A DNA stretch of 64,000 nucleotides from Heliopora coerulea (Eukaryota > Cnidaria > Anthozoa > Scleralcyonacea > Helioporidae), in the NCBI GenBank assembly GCA_030142905.1, contig JASJOG010000512.1, forward strand, positions 1 through 64,000. The letters are read 5' to 3'. This document shows, piece by piece, positions 40,682 to 52,452 of the stretch (position 1 is its first letter; every line of letters begins with the position of its first letter). The position numbers were made by a program, and so were the translations under genes. The notes below the pieces were generated by a model. It did no database searches, was not told where the DNA came from, and saw nothing but the letters and a program-made list of their open reading frames with translations.

Positions 40682-40999
40682 ATGTGTATAATTGAAAAAT
40701 ATTTAAAACAAGAAGATTATGAAAATAATGATAAAGAATATATTTATTATGTTTTTCTTAATAAAATTGATGAAATTACAGGCGAAGGAATATTACCACA
40801 TCATGAATTTACAATAAATTATGATGAAAAATATTGTATTTTTAACGACTATGAAATTGAATATGGAGAATATGATGAAGAAGAAACTCTTATAGAATCT
40901 TATAAAATTATATTGAAACCGAAAGAAATATTAAAATCACATTTAAAAAAATTATATTCATCATTTAATTTTTTTATATTAAAAAAAATTCAGTTATAA
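40682..40999 (+). CDS. Polinton hypothetical acidic protein, 105 aa
   Basis: The ATG follows TATAAATAAAA. The protein is acidic and rich in Tyr and Glu (DEKYCIFNDYEIEYGEYDEE), with a basic hydrophobic end. It lies just before the polymerase gene. I do not recognise it. Confidence 0.55.
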   Translation: MCIIEKYLKQEDYENNDKEYIYYVFLNKIDEITGEGILPHHEFTINYDEKYCIFNDYEIEYGEYDEEETLIESYKIILKPKEILKSHLKKLYSSFNFFILKKIQL

Positions 41000-41012
41000 G
41001 TTATTTTTTTAA

Positions 41013-41037
41013 CACCGGCTTCGCTGCCCTTCGGGTT
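41013..41037 (-). repeat. GC-rich mini-repeat, non-coding copy
   Basis: The minus strand reads AACCCGAAGGGCAGCGAAGC plus CGGTG. Variants with three or four changes are inserted in the polymerase gene (43479-43503 and 44946-44970), and a partial one lies at 45337-45356. Confidence 0.8.
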
Positions 41038-43478
41038 GTAATCACGTGGTTAAACATGAAAAAAAAAATTTAAAAATATTTTTTTTCTTTTAAAAAAAAA
41101 TATATATATATAAATAAAGAATGAACATCGAGCGAAGCTCACATAACCAAATGGTTAATTTAAATAATTCAAAACGGGGTTGTGGAAGACCGAGAAAATA
41201 TCCTTTTGGTTCTTTTGTAGGACCAAGACGAGAAAAAAGAAGAAGACCAGTAACATTACCTCCAGAAAAAAGACAAAATGAAAAAATTGTTGTAAGAGGT
41301 AGAGGAAGACCAAGAAAAAACCAAGTTATATCAAATTTATTGGGTTTGGATAACCCAAAAATTAATGTTCCTTTATTATTACCAAAAAAAAATTTAAACA
41401 AAAATTTAAACAAAATTTTGGCTAACTCAAAGGAAAAAACAAATAATTTACTTGATAATACTAAGGAAAAAATATTAAATTTATTTGATAAATACAACCC
41501 ATTAAATAATAAAGGAACAAAAAGAATAAAAAATTGGTTTAATTATTTGAAAGATAATGTTTCAGATATATTTAACAAAATACAAGGTAAAGTTTCTACA
41601 ACAATTCCATTAAAATTTGAATTGGATAAAGAAGCTTTGAATGTAACAAAAAGATATCAAATGGATTTAAAAAAGAGTGAATTATCTTTATATGACCCTT
41701 TGACTCTCTTGAAAAAAATAAAACCATTGGTGATTGAAAAATTTAAAGAATACCCAAGCACAAAACAACAAATAACTCTTGTGTGTTTGATGGAAAAAAC
41801 AAATCCAGCAACAGGAGAAACAACCACAGATAATGCTCATTTTCATAGTTACTATGAAGAAATTTTTGAAGGAAGTAATTTTGAAGAAATATATGAAAAA
41901 ATGATACAAAAAATTATTTTGAGTTGTGAAATATATATGAATAATTCAAGTTTGTGGAAATTTAAAAATGGTTTGAAAATAATTCTCAATATTAATGATA
42001 TTAAAAGATTACTTGCTTCATCTTATATTCCTTTACCAGAGTTTTTAAAAAATAAAAATGCAATTATCAATCCAAAAAATGAAGATCAAAAATGTTTATT
42101 ATGGTGTGTAGCAATAAATGAACTTTTAAAAACCACACCTGATTTAAAACATCCAGAGAGAATTACAAAAATTTTGAAAAAGAAAGCTGAGAATTTTAAT
42201 GTTAAAGATGTGAAATTTCCATGTGGATTTTCTGATATTGATAAATTTGAAAAAAATAATAACATTTCAATTAATTTATTTGGGTATGATGAATACAACA
42301 AGTCAAAAAGATCGACCGGTGAAATTTTTCCTTTGAAAGTAAGTAAGGTTGAAAATCCAGAATCACACGTAAATATATTGTTAATAACTAATGAAAATGG
42401 AGACAAGCATTATTGTTTAATTAAAAATAAGAGTAGATTATTTTCAAGTCAGGTTAGTAAACATAAAGAAAAAACACATATTTGCGATAATTGCTTACAA
42501 CATTTTAGTAAGGAAAATGTTTACAAAAATCATTTAGAATATTGTAAAGAGTATGAATGTGGAAAAACTGTTTATCCAGATAAAGGAGAAAAATTAAAGT
42601 TTAGAAATTTTGAGAGAATGCATGATATTCCATTTGTAATTTACGCAGATTTTGAATGTAATTTGAAATGTGTAGATGAAAATATTGGAGACAAAACAAA
42701 ACAATTTCAAAAACATGAACCATCTGGATATTGTTATTTGATAAAATGTTTTGATGATAATTTATTTAGACCAAAATTAGTAAAATGTAGTAAAAAACCT
42801 GATGAACCTGATTTTGATATTTCTTTAAAATTTGTAGAAAGTTTAGAAAATGATGTTAAAAAAATATATGAGAAATTTAAATACCCAAAAAGGATAATAT
42901 TAAGTGAAAAAGATAAAGTAGATTTTAGAACTGCAGAAAATTGTTATGCTTGTGGAAACAAATTTGAAAACCAAAAAAAAAAAGTTATGGATCATTGTCA
43001 TTACACTGGAAAATATCGTGGAGCTTCTTGTATTAGTTGTAATTCAAAAATGAAAAATCCAAAATTTATTCCAGTTATATTTCACAATTTACAAAATTAT
43101 GACAGTCATTTGTTTATAAAAAATCTTGGTGTTTCAGAAGGTGAAATTGATTGTATACCAAACACTGAGGAAAAATATATTAGTTTTACAAAAAAATTTA
43201 TTGTTGGTAAATTTGAAAAAACAAACATAGTAACTGAAAAACAACTAAAAAATAAATCAAAAGAAAATATAATTGAGTGTAAAGAATTATTTATTGATAA
43301 TAATGACAGCGACTCTGTCGCTGATAAAACAAGTGAAGTAAAGTATAAAATCAAAGAAATTGTTAATGTACCAAGAAAAATTAGATTTATTGATAGTTTT
43401 AAATTTATGCAAACTAGTTTAGCAAATTTAGTTAATAATTTAGATAAAAATGAATTGAATATGTTAAATAAGTTTTAT

Positions 43479-43503
43479 AACCCGAAGGGTAGTGAAGCTG
43501 GTG
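43479..43503 (+). repeat. GC-rich mini-repeat inside the polymerase gene, copy 1
   Basis: It matches the complement of 41013-41037 with three transitions. Here it encodes NPKGSEAGE in frame. Confidence 0.8.
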
Positions 43504-44945
43504 AAGAACAAAGGCAATTATTAACTAGAAAAGGTGTTTTTCCATATGATTGGTTTGACAGCATTGAAAAATTAAAAGAAGAAAAATTACCTGATAAAGA
43601 ATGTTTTTATTCTAAATTAAATGATGAAAATATAAGTGATGAAGACTACTCGCATGCACAAAATGTTTGGAATAAATTTAATATTAAAAATATGAGAGAA
43701 TATCATGATTTATATTTGAAAACCGATGTTTTACTTTTAGCTGATGTCTTTGAAAATTTTAGAAAAGTTTGCAAAGAAAATTATAAATTGGATCCTGCTT
43801 GGTATTTCACTTCACCTGGATTAGCTTGGGATGCAATGTTAAAAATAACAAAAATCGAGCTAGATTTATTATCTGATCCTCAAATGTATTTAATGATTGA
43901 AAAAGGAATCAGAGGTGGAATTTCAACTATTGTAAAAAGACACGCAAAAGCAAATAATAAGTATATGGATTCAAAGTATGAGAAAAATAAAGATAGTGTT
44001 TATCTTCCATATTTAGATGCAAATAATTTATATGGTTGGGCAATGAGTAAGAAATTACCTGTGAAAGATTTCAAATGGATGAAAAACAATGAGTTAAATA
44101 ATTGGAAAAAATATAATTGTATTTTAGAAGTTGATTTAGAATACCCAGAAGATTTACATGATTCACACAATGAGTATCCTCTTGCACCAGAAAGATTAAA
44201 GGTTGGTCAAGTTGAAAAACTGATTCCAAATTTAAATAATAAAGAAAAATATGTTTTACATTGTGAAAACTTGAAATTGTATGAAAAATTAGGATTAAAA
44301 ATCACTCGAATTCATAAAGGAATTTAATTTCATGAAGAAGATTTTATGAAACAATATATTGATTTGAACACAAATTTGAGAACAAATGCAAAAAATGATT
44401 TTGAAAAAGACTTTTTCAAATTGATGAATAATTCAGTATTTGGAAAAACAATGGAAAATGTTAGAAACAGAGTTGATATTCAATTGGTTAACAGAAAAGA
44501 AAAAGCATTAAAATTATTTTCAAAAAGTAATTTTAAAAGTAGAACGATATTTTCTGAAAATTTAATTGCGGTTCATAAATATAAGACTAAAATTAAATTA
44601 GATAAACCAATATATTTAGGAATGAGTATATTGGACCTTAGTAAGACTTTAATGTATAATTTTCATTATAATTATATTAAGAAAAAATATGATGAAAATG
44701 CATCATTATTATTTACCGATACAGATAGTTTAATGTATGAAATTAAAACTGATGATTTTTATAAAGATATTTCTCCAGATGTAGAAAAAATGTTTGATAC
44801 AAGTAATTACCCAAAAGATCATAAAAGTAGGATAAAAACTGGATTGAATAAAAAGGTTATTGGAATGTTTAAAGATGAATGTGGTGGAAAACAAATTGAA
44901 GAATTTGTTGGTTTGAGAGCAAAATTATATGCTTACAAAATGTGT

Positions 44946-44970
44946 GACCCGGAGGGCAGCGGAGCTGGTG
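44946..44970 (+). repeat. GC-rich mini-repeat inside the polymerase gene, copy 2
   Basis: It matches the complement of 41013-41037 with four changes. It encodes DPEGSGAGE in frame, downstream of polymerase motif C. Confidence 0.8.
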
Positions 44971-45260
44971 AAAAAGAAGAAAAAAAATGTAAAGGTGTTA
45001 AGAAAAATGTAATTAAAAAAGAAATAACATTCCAAAATTACAAAGATTGTTTATTTGATGGAGAAGAACAAATAAGAAAGATGAATTTGATAAGACACAG
45101 AAACCACGAATTATACACAGAAAGTATTGAAAAAATTGCATTATCTTCAAAAGATGATAAAAGAATAATACTTGAAAACAAAATAGATACACTTGCATTT
45201 GGTCATTACATGAATGAAATGAAAAGAACTTATGAAAAAATATTTGGGTTCAAACCATAA

Positions 45261-45377
45261 AATACTTTATCAGCTATGTTGTTTTCTTAAAACCGCTTCG
45301 CGGACCAGAGGTTCAAGTACTCAGCATCGAGCCGAAGACCCGAAGGGCGGCGGAGCAAAGCTTCAGCGACGTTATTC
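45261..45377. other. Spacer between polymerase gene and right terminal repeat
   Basis: GC-rich patches (CCGCTTCGCGG, GACCCGAAGGGCGGCGGAGC) related to the mini-repeats; no gene. Confidence 0.6.
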
Positions 45378-45687
45378 CCCGCATTCCATACATGCCTAAT
45401 CTCCCTAACAACTGAGCAAACCGAAAATAGTTTTTTTGTTGACATCGAGCGAGGCTAGTTATTAGGGAGATTGAGCATGTATGGAATGTTTGGAATGTTT
45501 GTAATGTTAAGGTTATTCCCCTGTGACACTTTGAAAAATTTTGACCCATTTTTAAAATGTGTTGAAATTCCCGGTAACGTTAACAAATTCCTGGAAGAGA
45601 ACGGAAGTGACCGGAAGTGATCGAACAAAGTTCTCAGCGAAGCGATGTTGGAAAAATTGTCCCTGAAACCCCATATTATAGACTACT
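45378..45687 (-). repeat. Polinton terminal inverted repeat, right
   Basis: Inverted partner of 28415-28724. Its inner border falls at GCGGGG, where the two ends stop matching. Confidence 0.93.
45382..45488. repeat. Hairpin inside the right Polinton terminal repeat
   Basis: Mirror of the hairpin at 28614-28720, with arms 45382-45413 and 45457-45488. Confidence 0.85.
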
Positions 45688-45693
45688 AAGTTC
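45688..45693. repeat. Polinton target-site duplication, right copy
   Basis: AAGTTC, identical to the uninterrupted array sequence. Confidence 0.85.
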
Positions 45694-45777
45694 GTCACAC
45701 CACTAGATCTTTGCAGTTGTTCCTATTCATTCTACATTCTTATTAAATCTACACGTATAATTATTTTTACCTTTTAG

Positions 45778-45897
45778 ACATAGACGAATGTAAGAATACA
45801 AGTGTTTGTCATTCGAATGCTTCCTGCACTAACTCTAATGGATCGTTTAGCTGTGCATGCAACACAGGATTCACAGGAGATGGAAAAAACTGCACCG
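45778..45897 (+). CDS. Calcium-binding EGF exon 6 (type B)
   Basis: First exon after the Polinton. It encodes GKNC in place of GKKC (AACTGC for AATGC). Its upstream intron has a private TATTAAATC variant (45741). The splice acceptor is only about 85 bp from the Polinton end. Confidence 0.87.
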
Positions 45898-47088
45898 GTA
45901 ATTCTTTACACTCAATTTTATTCACTGTAAGTGATCATCGCAGCACGAAGCGTTTCCATAAAATACCACTGCTTACATCCCTCCCTCACTTTTCTTTCTG
46001 TTTCGAGCTCTTCTGAGAAAATTTTAATCCTTGCCGTTCTATACGAACAGAAAAATAAAGATGGATGTAAAACCGAATCAAGTGAGATTTCTCTTACTGA
46101 AAGCACTTCAGGTTTAAGTTATCATTACGTTCGATGTTAATCTTCGTCCCGCCGCAAAGAAATTCTTCACTCCCTATATAGTTTCACTGTAAAGGACATT
46201 TAAATTAGATGTCAAATTACCAGACGAAAACATTGTTTCTCATCGATGTAAGTGGTTAATGAACGATAACAAGAATCCGTTCTACTTTTATCGTCATTTT
46301 TTCAAATGTCATCAAACAATTAATCTTCGAACTACATTTCTTGAACATCCGGGAAAAGGTGGACTGATAAAAGCCTCCTCATTTCTGCAAAATTGATGCG
46401 ACACTTTATCGCCGATTATTCAATTAACTCGATCTTTCAACGGCTAAGCGGTGGTGAGGACTTTCTAAAATCACCAAATTTAAAACAAGTCCACGTCACT
46501 TTTTCTTGTAAGAGGACAACAACGAGAAGAAACTGGCCTGTTTCCGAAACTTTCCACTGCAAAGGAACTTTTTCTGTTATTTACTATTCCTAAAACGAGG
46601 AGAGGTCTCTCGCCAAACAAAGTTACGTTCCTAAATGTAACTTATAATTATGTAAATTTACACTATCCAGGAACAATCAGAATTTTATTAATTTACTCTA
46701 CATAAGCATGGACGCTTTTCCTACCTAAAAGGAAAGGTCCCACCGCGAAAAGGTTACTCAGCATGTAATCTTTACCTTTCCTTACCAGCAATCCATATTC
46801 TATTTTATAAGGGCGACGACCGTTATTTCTATCCTGCTGATGGTCAAAATCCTTCAGTACAAATTAATTACGACAAGTATATTCTAAAGAAGCCAAACAA
46901 CAGTTGAAACAGGAGAAACGCTGTATCTAGTGAGCTTTAAAGTGCACGCAATTAATCCGCATATTTTCTTCGAATTTTTCGGTTTAATCGATCTTAAAAA
47001 GTTCGTCACACCACTAGATCTTTGCAGTTGTTCCTATTCATTCTACATTCTTATCAAATCTACACGTATAATTATTTTTACCTTTTAG

Positions 47089-47208
47089 ACATAGACGAAT
47101 GTAAGAATACAAGTGTTTGTCATTCGAATGCTTCCTGCACTAACTCTAATGGATCGTTTAGCTGTGCATGCAACACAGGATTCACAGGAGATGGAAAAAA
47201 CTGCACCG
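47089..47208 (+). CDS. Calcium-binding EGF exon 7 (type B)
   Basis: GKNC form with AG and GT splice signals; one period after exon 6. Confidence 0.87.
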
Positions 47209-48399
47209 GTAATTCTTTACACTCAATTTTATTCACTGTAAGTGATCATCGCAGCACGAAGCGTTTCCATAAAATACCACTGCTTACATCCCTCCCTCAC
47301 TTTTCTTTCTGTTTCGAGCTCTTCTGAGAAAATTTTAATCCTTGCCGTTCTATACGAACAGAAAAATAAAGATGGATGTAAAACCGAATCAAGTGAGATT
47401 TCTCTTACTGAAAGCACTTCAGGTTTAAGTTATCATTACGTTCGATGTTAATCTTCGTCCCGCCGCAAAGAAATTCTTCACTCCCTATATAGTTTCACTG
47501 TAAAGGACATTTAAATTAGATGTCAAATTACCAGACGAAAACATTGTTTCTCATCGATGTAAGTGGTTAATGAACGATAACAAGAATCCGTTCTACTTTT
47601 ATCGTCATTTTTTCAAATGTCATCAAACAATTAATCTTCGAACTACATTTCTTGAACATCCGGGAAAAGGTGGACGGATAAAAGCCTCCTCATTTCTGCA
47701 AAATTGATGCGACACTTTATCGCCGATTATTCAATTAACTCGATCTTTCAACGGCTAAGCGGTGGTGAGGACTTTCTAAAATCACCAAATTTAAAACAAG
47801 TCCACGTCACTTTTTCTTGTAAGAGGACAACAACGAGAAGAAACTGGCCTGTTTCCGAAACTTTCCACTGCAAAGGAACTTTTTCTGTTATTTACTATTC
47901 CTAAAACGAGGAGAGGTCTCTCGCCAAACAAAGTTACGTTCCTAAATGTAACTTATAATTATGTAAATTTACACTATCCAGGAACAATCAGAATTTTATT
48001 AATTTACTCTACATAAGCATGGACGCTTTTCCTACCTAAAAGGAAAGGTCCCACCGCGAAAAGGTTACTCAGCATGTAATCTTTACCTTTCCTTACCAGC
48101 AATCCATATTCTATTTTATAAGGGCGACGACCGTTATTTCTATCCTGCTGATGGTCAAAATCCTTCAGTACAAATTAATTACGACAAGTATATTCTAAAG
48201 AAGCCAAACAACAGTTGAAACAGGAGAAACGCTGTATCTAGTGAGCTTTAAAGTGCACGCAATTAATCCGCATATTTTCTTCGAATTTTTCGGTTTAATC
48301 GATCTTAAAAAGTTCGTCACACCACTAGATCTTTGCAGTTGTTCCTATTCATTCTACATTCTTATCAAATCTACACGTATAATTATTTTTACCTTTTAG

Positions 48400-48519
48400 A
48401 CATAGACGAATGTAAGAATACAAGTGTTTGTCATTCGAATGCTTCCTGCACTAACTCTAATGGATCGTTTAGCTGTGCATGCAACACAGGATTCACAGGA
48501 GATGGAAAAAACTGCACCG
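48400..48519 (+). CDS. Calcium-binding EGF exon 8 (type B)
   Basis: GKNC form; no difference seen from exon 7. Confidence 0.87.
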
Positions 48520-49710
48520 GTAATTCTTTACACTCAATTTTATTCACTGTAAGTGATCATCGCAGCACGAAGCGTTTCCATAAAATACCACTGCTTACAT
48601 CCCTCCCTCACTTTTCTTTCTGTTTCGAGCTCTTCTGAGAAAATTTTAATCCTTGCCGTTCTATACGAACAGAAAAATAAAGATGGATGTAAAACCGAAT
48701 CAAGTGAGATTTCTCTTACTGAAAGCACTTCAGGTTTAAGTTATCATTACGTTCGATGTTAATCTTCGTCCCGCCGCAAAGAAATTCTTCACTCCCTATA
48801 TAGTTTCACTGTAAAGGACATTTAAATTAGATGTCAAATTACCAGACGAAAACATTGTTTCTCATCGATGTAAGTGGTTAATGAACGATAACAAGAATCC
48901 GTTCTACTTTTATCGTCATTTTTTCAAATGTCATCAAACAATTAATCTTCGAACTACATTTCTTGAACATCCGGGAAAAGGTGGACGGATAAAAGCCTCC
49001 TCATTTCTGCAAAATTGATGCGACACTTTATCGCCGATTATTCAATTAACTCGATCTTTCAACGGCTAAGCGGTGGTGAGGACTTTCTAAAATCACCAAA
49101 TTTAAAACAAGTCCACGTCACTTTTTCTTGTAAGAGGACAACAACGAGAAGAAACTGGCCTGTTTCCGAAACTTTCCACTGCAAAGGAACTTTTTCTGTT
49201 ATTTACTATTCCTAAAACGAGGAGAGGTCTCTCGCCAAACAAAGTTACGTTCCTAAATGTAACTTATAATTATGTAAATTTACACTATCCAGGAACAATC
49301 AGAATTTTATTAATTTACTCTACATAAGCATGGACGCTTTTCCTACCTAAAAGGAAAGGTCCCACCGCGAAAAGGTTACTCAGCATGTAATCTTTACCTT
49401 TCCTTACCAGCAATCCATATTCTATTTTATAAGGGCGACGACCGTTATTTCTATCCTGCTGATGGTCAAAATCCTTCAGTACAAATTAATTACGACAAGT
49501 ATATTCTAAAGAAGCCAAACAACAGTTGAAACAGGAGAAACGCTGTATCTAGTGAGCTTTAAAGTGCACGCAATTAATCCGCATATTTTCTTCGAATTTT
49601 TCGGTTTAATCGATCTTAAAAAGTTCGTCACACCACTAGATCTTTGCAGTTGTTCCTATTCATTCTACATTCTTATCAAATCTACACGTATAATTATTTT
49701 TACCTTTTAG

Positions 49711-49830
49711 ACATAGACGAATGTAAGAATACAAGTGTTTGTCATTCGAATGCTTCCTGCACTAACTCTAATGGATCGTTTAGCTGTGCATGCAACACAG
49801 GATTCACAGGAGATGGAAAAAACTGCACCG
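49711..49830 (+). CDS. Calcium-binding EGF exon 9 (type B)
   Basis: GKNC form; no difference seen from exon 7. Confidence 0.87.
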
Positions 49831-51021
49831 GTAATTCTTTACACTCAATTTTATTCACTGTAAGTGATCATCGCAGCACGAAGCGTTTCCATAAAATACC
49901 ACTGCTTACATCCCTCCCTCACTTTTCTTTCTGTTTCGAGCTCTTCTGAGAAAATTTTAATCCTTGCCGTTCTATACGAACAGAAAAATAAAGATGGATG
50001 TAAAACCGAATCAAGTGAGATTTCTCTTACTGAAAGCACTTCAGGTTTAAGTTATCATTACGTTCGATGTTAATCTTCGTCCCGCCGCAAAGAAATTCTT
50101 CACTCCCTATATAGTTTCACTGTAAAGGACATTTAAATTAGATGTCAAATTACCAGACGAAAACATTGTTTCTCATCGATGTAAGTGGTTAATGAACGAT
50201 AACAAGAATCCGTTCTACTTTTATCGTCATTTTTTCAAATGTCATCAAACAATTAATCTTCGAACTACATTTCTTGAACATCCGGGAAAAGGTGGACGGA
50301 TAAAAGCCTCCTCATTTCTGCAAAATTGATGCGACACTTTATCGCCGATTATTCAATTAACTCGATCTTTCAACGGCTAAGCGGTGGTGAGGACTTTCTA
50401 AAATCACCAAATTTAAAACAAGTCCACGTCACTTTTTCTTGTAAGAGGACAACAACGAGAAGAAACTGGCCTGTTTCCGAAACTTTCCACTGCAAAGGAA
50501 CTTTTTCTGTTATTTACTATTCCTAAAACGAGGAGAGGTCTCTCGCCAAACAAAGTTACGTTCCTAAATGTAACTTATAATTATGTAAATTTACACTATC
50601 CAGGAACAATCAGAATTTTATTAATTTACTCTACATAAGCATGGACGCTTTTCCTACCTAAAAGGAAAGGTCCCACCGCGAAAAGGTTACTCAGCATGTA
50701 ATCTTTACCTTTCCTTACCAGCAATCCATATTCTATTTTATAAGGGCGACGACCGTTATTTCTATCCTGCTGATGGTCAAAATCCTTCAGTACAAATTAA
50801 TTACGACAAGTATATTCTAAAGAAGCCAAACAACAGTTGAAACAGGAGAAACGCTGTATCTAGTGAGCTTTAAAGTGCACGCAATTAATCCGCATATTTT
50901 CTTCGAATTTTTCGGTTTAATCGATCTTAAAAAGTTCGTCACACCACTAGATCTTTGCAGTTGTTCCTATTCATTCTACATTCTTATCAAATCTACACGT
51001 ATAATTATTTTTACCTTTTAG

Positions 51022-51141
51022 ACATAGACGAATGTAAGAATACAAGTGTTTGTCATTCGAATGCTTCCTGCACTAACTCTAATGGATCGTTTAGCTGTGC
51101 ATGCAACACAGGATTCACAGGAGATGGAAAAAACTGCACCG
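51022..51141 (+). CDS. Calcium-binding EGF exon 10 (type B)
   Basis: GKNC form; no difference seen from exon 7. Confidence 0.87.
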
Positions 51142-52332
51142 GTAATTCTTTACACTCAATTTTATTCACTGTAAGTGATCATCGCAGCACGAAGCGTTTC
51201 CATAAAATACCACTGCTTACATCCCTCCCTCACTTTTCTTTCTGTTTCGAGCTCTTCTGAGAAAATTTTAATCCTTGCCGTTCTATACGAACAGAAAAAT
51301 AAAGATGGATGTAAAACCGAATCAAGTGAGATTTCTCTTACTGAAAGCACTTCAGGTTTAAGTTATCATTACGTTCGATGTTAATCTTCGTCCCGCCGCA
51401 AAGAAATTCTTCACTCCCTATATAGTTTCACTGTAAAGGACATTTAAATTAGATGTCAAATTACCAGACGAAAACATTGTTTCTCATCGATGTAAGTGGT
51501 TAATGAACGATAACAAGAATCCGTTCTACTTTTATCGTCATTTTTTCAAATGTCATCAAACAATTAATCTTCGAACTACATTTCTTGAACATCCGGGAAA
51601 AGGTGGACGGATAAAAGCCTCCTCATTTCTGCAAAATTGATGCGACACTTTATCGCCGATTATTCAATTAACTCGATCTTTCAACGGCTAAGCGGTGGTG
51701 AGGACTTTCTAAAATCACCAAATTTAAAACAAGTCCACGTCACTTTTTCTTGTAAGAGGACAACAACGAGAAGAAACTGGCCTGTTTCCGAAACTTTCCA
51801 CTGCAAAGGAACTTTTTCTGTTATTTACTATTCCTAAAACGAGGAGAGGTCTCTCGCCAAACAAAGTTACGTTCCTAAATGTAACTTATAATTATGTAAA
51901 TTTACACTATCCAGGAACAATCAGAATTTTATTAATTTACTCTACATAAGCATGGACGCTTTTCCTACCTAAAAGGAAAGGTCCCACCGCGAAAAGGTTA
52001 CTCAGCATGTAATCTTTACCTTTCCTTACCAGCAATCCATATTCTATTTTATAAGGGCGACGACCGTTATTTCTATCCTGCTGATGGTCAAAATCCTTCA
52101 GTACAAATTAATTACGACAAGTATATTCTAAAGAAGCCAAACAACAGTTGAAACAGGAGAAACGCTGTATCTAGTGAGCTTTAAAGTGCACGCAATTAAT
52201 CCGCATATTTTCTTCGAATTTTTCGGTTTAATCGATCTTAAAAAGTTCGTCACACCACTAGATCTTTGCAGTTGTTCCTATTCATTCTACATTCTTATCA
52301 AATCTACACGTATAATTATTTTTACCTTTTAG

Positions 52333-52452
52333 ACATAGACGAATGTAAGAATACAAGTGTTTGTCATTCGAATGCTTCCTGCACTAACTCTAATGGATCG
52401 TTTAGCTGTGCATGCAACACAGGATTCACAGGAGATGGAAAAAACTGCACCG
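52333..52452 (+). CDS. Calcium-binding EGF exon 11 (type B)
   Basis: GKNC form; no difference seen from exon 7. Confidence 0.87.

Larger units (their letters stand above)
41121..45260 (+). pseudogene. Protein-primed family B DNA polymerase (pPolB), one in-frame stop
   Basis: The frame of about 1379 codons is broken only by TAA at 44325-44327, which lies between polymerase motifs A and B. Residues 20-26 and 60-67 are two AT-hooks (GCGRPRK, GRGRPRK). Residues 320-475 hold an EDQKCLLWCV ... KHYCLIKN region and a C2H2-like finger (CDNCLQHFSKENVYKNHLEYC region). Exonuclease motifs are YADFEC (507-513), IFHNLQNYD (653-661) and YLKTD further on. Inserted between Exo I and II is an endonuclease VII-like zinc motif (CYACGN ... 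DHCHYTGKYRGASC, 608-637). Polymerase motifs are YLDANNLYGWAM, KLMNNSVFGKT and TDTDSLMYE. Two short in-frame insertions come from GC-rich mini-repeats. The enzyme would replicate the element from its ends. Confidence 0.92.
28415..45687. mobile_element. Polinton/Maverick element, 17,273 bp
   Basis: The ends are inverted repeats starting AGTAGTC. The flanks are AAGTTA (28409-28414) and AAGTTC (45688-45693), a 6-bp target duplication with one change; the empty site in other array units reads AAGTTC. Removing element and one duplication gives an exon-to-exon distance of exactly 1311 bp. Contents fit Polintons: chromodomain integrase, protein-primed family B DNA polymerase, A32-like packaging ATPase fragment, double jelly-roll-type major capsid and penton-type minor capsid, plus fibre and membrane genes. 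Lesions (capsid-ATPase deletion, polymerase stop, fibre and SAP/NUMOD1 frameshifts) show that this copy is inactive. Base composition is far more AT-rich than the surrounding array. Confidence 0.95.

Noticed and set aside
28415..45687. The AT-rich block considered as bacterial, phage or giant-virus contamination, because of phage-like fibre repeats
   Set aside because: Both borders lie in the host array with a 6-bp target duplication, and the distance between flanking exons is restored exactly on removal.
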